DNA from: Ignavibacteriales bacterium
Lineage (GTDB): Bacteria > Bacteroidota > Ignavibacteria > Ignavibacteriales > Melioribacteraceae
Direction of reading: 5' to 3'
DNA length: 6,622 bases
NCBI GenBank assembly: GCA_020059785.1
Contig: JAGVBL010000279.1
Coordinates: forward strand, 1-6,622
The notes beneath the pieces are model-generated. The model was given only the letters and a program-made list of their open reading frames with translations. It did no database searches and was not told the origin of the DNA. This document shows positions 4,532-6,622 of the stretch, in pieces. Each line of letters begins with the position of its first letter. Within the stretch, counting starts at the first letter, position 1. The position numbers and the translations under genes were made by a program.

Positions 4532-6622
4532 TTAAAAATCGTATCCAATTGAAAAATAATATCGGGGTGAAGAAAATCCTTGAACATTATATTTCCAGGC
4601 AACATCAAACCGCCATAATGTTAGGAAAAAGAATCTTAAACCAACGCCAGTTCCAATGAGTAAATCTTTTGTAACAGTATCACCAAATTCATTTTTAGAG
4701 AAGAGTTGAAGTTTTTTAGTATCATTCCATGAAGAACCGGCATCGATGTATGCAACTCCGAGAATATTCCGAAATAGAATAGGAAGTGGACCTGTAAGAA
4801 GATATCGAATCAATGGCATGCGTAATTCAATATTTAGCAGAGAATACTTTGAGCCAATTTGTTCGGCATAATCATAACCTCTTAATGGTAATGCCGGTGA
4901 AAGGAATGCAAAGTCTGATGCAGATTCAACTGGAATATCCTGTGTAGCAAATGTACGATTAACCCAATTATCTGTTCCACCCATAAAGAATTTTTGAGGA
5001 TTAGCGCCACCGGAAAATCCGCCCGATAATCGAACAACAAAGGAATTATCGAACCAGAACCTCATGTATGTACGGTAATCGTAAACGGCAGAGTAGAAAC
5101 TTTGTGTTTTTTTGGAAATACCCGGGTTTCCAAATAGTGTTAAATTGTAACGAGTTCCTTCTATTGGCGAAGTATAACCCCACATAACATTATCGTGTAC
5201 AAAACTAAATGCCGGAACAAGAAAAGTTGCTTTATCCGACGGGACAAACATGTTATCCAGATTTTCCGAAGAAACGTGCATTAAGCTAAGAGAACCATCA
5301 ATTCTGTAGAATCTATTTAACGGATAACTTGCAGAAGTAACCAAACCGAAGTTCCTGTATCGGTATAACTCACTTCCAAAAAATGATGTGCGGTATAAAA
5401 ACCTTGCTGTGTGAAAAGCTTCGATACCAAAATCCAATCTGTTCTCTAAGTAATAATAAGCTAATCCGTAATCACTATTCTTTATATCAAGTTGAAGGGA
5501 AGTTAAACCGATTAACCGATGATTACCAAGAACATCGCTGAATGAGAGAACCGTAGTTCCTTGTAAACCATAGAGTGTGCTATAACCGGCATTTGCAAAG
5601 ATTAAATCCGGTGTAAAATTAATTTTATACCTGTTTACCAGGTAATTTCCATCGGAATCAAGTTTCTGTGTAAATAATTCCTCTCTTCTTTGAATGCTTG
5701 TACTATCAATATCTAAGTCCCTTCCGCCAAACACAATTCTTCTTGAAGTAGTTTTTAATGTGTCGGCTTTTTCAGCATCCTTTGATACATACTGTCCTAC
5801 AAATATTTTTTTGGATTTTTCTTGCGAAGAATCTTTAGCTGTTTCAACCAAAATATTTGCAGTATCTTTTTCTACATTTTCATCAACAAATAATTTGGCG
5901 GGTTCTAAGTCTTTTTTTAATAGACTTGCCATATAATTTGTAACTTTTAATGAATCCACATCGAGTTTGAGCTCGAATGGATTATTGATTAAGAAAATGT
6001 TATAACCCATTTTATATAAAGCAGAAAAAGCTAATTTCTTACCGTCTGATGAAACTGAAATCTGGCTAATCTGACTCCATGAATTAGTAATAGGAACTAC
6101 TTTATTTTCTTTATCATCATTACCGGAAGAATTGTTAACATCCCCTAAAGATTTCTTATAAATATTGTCAATACCGTTCTTATCCGATACAAAGAGTAAT
6201 TCTTTTCCATCACTTGAAAACGCAGCAAAACTTTCGTTGCTTAACGGCCAGTCTGTTAATCTCTTTATATCCCGTGTTTCAACATCAACCATATAAAGGT
6301 CGAGTTGATTATAGTTATGATTAAACATAGCAAAATCATCATCAAGTTTAGAGCCTTTTAGGTAATACTGTCTGTCCGAAGAGAAAACGATTTTACTTCC
6401 ATCGGGAGACCAAACAGGATTTGAATCGCTGAAAATATCATTTGTCAAATTATCCAGTGCGCCGGTAGTCAAATCGTACACATAAATATCGGACTGCATT
6501 GCATTGTGTCCGTTAAATGCAATTTTATTTCCATCCCTGGACCAATTAACAGATTCAATACCTGGCAATTGAAAAGGGAGCTCTGTACTTTTTCCTGTTT
6601 CAGAATCAACAATTCGAATTCG
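4532..6622 (-). CDS. TolB-like beta-propeller fused to Omp85/BamA-type outer-membrane barrel (5' end outside window)
   Basis: The frame stays open to the right edge, giving 696 residues without a true start; a TTG at 6568 is internal, since propeller sequence continues upstream of it. Residues up to about 215 contain four PD40/TolB-type propeller repeats: NWSRDGNKIAFNG near 26-38, WSPDGSKIVFSSD near 71-83, FSSDGKELLFVSD near 135-147 and SSDGKKLAFSA near 191-201. A polar linker (about 245-320) rich in Lys, Asp, Ser and Thr follows. From about 330 onward the sequence alternates like a transmembrane barrel. It has PLRGYD at 579-584 (the L/VRGY signature of Omp85 loop 6), a strand with NIELRMPL, then GVAYIDAGSSW, and it ends in YDF with a terminal Phe typical of barrel recognition by the BAM machinery. 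The protein is likely in the outer membrane with the propeller in the periplasm. Whether it exports, assembles or processes anything is unknown. A terminator follows the stop codon directly. Confidence 0.88.
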   Translation of the reverse strand, partial: RIRIVDSETGKSTELPFQLPGIESVNWSRDGNKIAFNGHNAMQSDIYVYDLTTGALDNLTNDIFSDSNPVWSPDGSKIVFSSDRQYYLKGSKLDDDFAMFNHNYNQLDLYMVDVETRDIKRLTDWPLSNESFAAFSSDGKELLFVSDKNGIDNIYKKSLGDVNNSSGNDDKENKVVPITNSWSQISQISVSSDGKKLAFSALYKMGYNIFLINNPFELKLDVDSLKVTNYMASLLKKDLEPAKLFVDENVEKDTANILVETAKDSSQEKSKKIFVGQYVSKDAEKADTLKTTSRRIVFGGRDLDIDSTSIQRREELFTQKLDSDGNYLVNRYKINFTPDLIFANAGYSTLYGLQGTTVLSFSDVLGNHRLIGLTSLQLDIKNSDYGLAYYYLENRLDFGIEAFHTARFLYRTSFFGSELYRYRNFGLVTSASYPLNRFYRIDGSLSLMHVSSENLDNMFVPSDKATFLVPAFSFVHDNVMWGYTSPIEGTRYNLTLFGNPGISKKTQSFYSAVYDYRTYMRFWFDNSFVVRLSGGFSGGANPQKFFMGGTDNWVNRTFATQDIPVESASDFAFLSPALPLRGYDYAEQIGSKYSLLNIELRMPLIRYLLTGPLPILFRNILGVAYIDAGSSWNDTKKLQLFSKNEFGDTVTKDLLIGTGVGLRFFFLTLWRFDVAWKYNVQGFSSPRYYFSIGYDF

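Noticed and set aside
5694..5936. Plus-strand open frame of 80 codons
   Set aside because: It is antisense to the linker region of the propeller-barrel gene; its Ser/Phe-rich product shows no motif.
6566..6568. TTG as start of the barrel gene
   Set aside because: The frame stays open through 18 more codons to the edge and the upstream residues (RIRIVDSETGKSTELPF) continue the propeller pattern, with no signal peptide after the TTG.
1..6622. Novel defence or mobile system, CRISPR, tRNA or rRNA
   Set aside because: All coding space is taken by recognisable housekeeping or envelope genes; no spaced repeats, integrase, transposase, terminal inverted repeats or cloverleaf-like stretch was seen.

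Overview
The window looks like core chromosome from an AT-rich Gram-negative bacterium of the Bacteroidota/Chlorobiota/Ignavibacteriota group. The clues are the combination of genes (membrane pyrophosphatase, long-form bL25, an outer-membrane barrel fused to a TolB-like propeller, an FmdB zinc ribbon), the low GC, and two promoter candidates that fit the Bacteroidota pattern TTTG...TAnnTTTG. Ignavibacteria is my best guess at class level. It is an inference from gene style, not a search result.

Layout. Positions 1-3341 hold a tight minus-strand operon, transcribed prs -> rplY (ctc) -> pth -> hppA, with gaps of 27, 7 and 9 bp. hppA runs off the left edge, so only its N-terminal half is seen. 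A 118-bp spacer (3342-3459) carries the likely prs promoter and two abutting perfect palindromes. Upstream of it, on the same strand, is a small lipoprotein gene with a C-terminal membrane anchor (3460-4116). A divergent spacer (4117-4238) separates it from a plus-strand fmdB-like zinc-ribbon gene (4239-4478). A hairpin at 4484-4523 serves as terminator between fmdB and the convergent minus-strand gene that fills 4532-6622. That gene encodes a TolB-like propeller plus an Omp85-like barrel and is cut at its 5' end by the right edge.

How the genes fit together. Prs makes PRPP for nucleotide, histidine and tryptophan synthesis, and use of PRPP releases pyrophosphate. bL25 and Pth serve translation (5S rRNA binding and recycling of peptidyl-tRNA); prs-ctc-pth is also the order in Bacillus. 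HppA hydrolyses pyrophosphate and pumps H+ or Na+. Its place at the end of this operon suggests that pyrophosphate disposal and energy recovery are tied to growth-linked biosynthesis and translation. The other three genes concern the cell envelope (lipoprotein, barrel) or a probable metal-binding small protein.

I found no mobile element, CRISPR array, RNA gene or defence system. The points that most deserve a second look are the shifted glutamate in the HppA active-site motif, the twin palindromes at the prs promoter, the propeller-barrel fusion, and the doubly anchored lipoprotein with LppM-like features.
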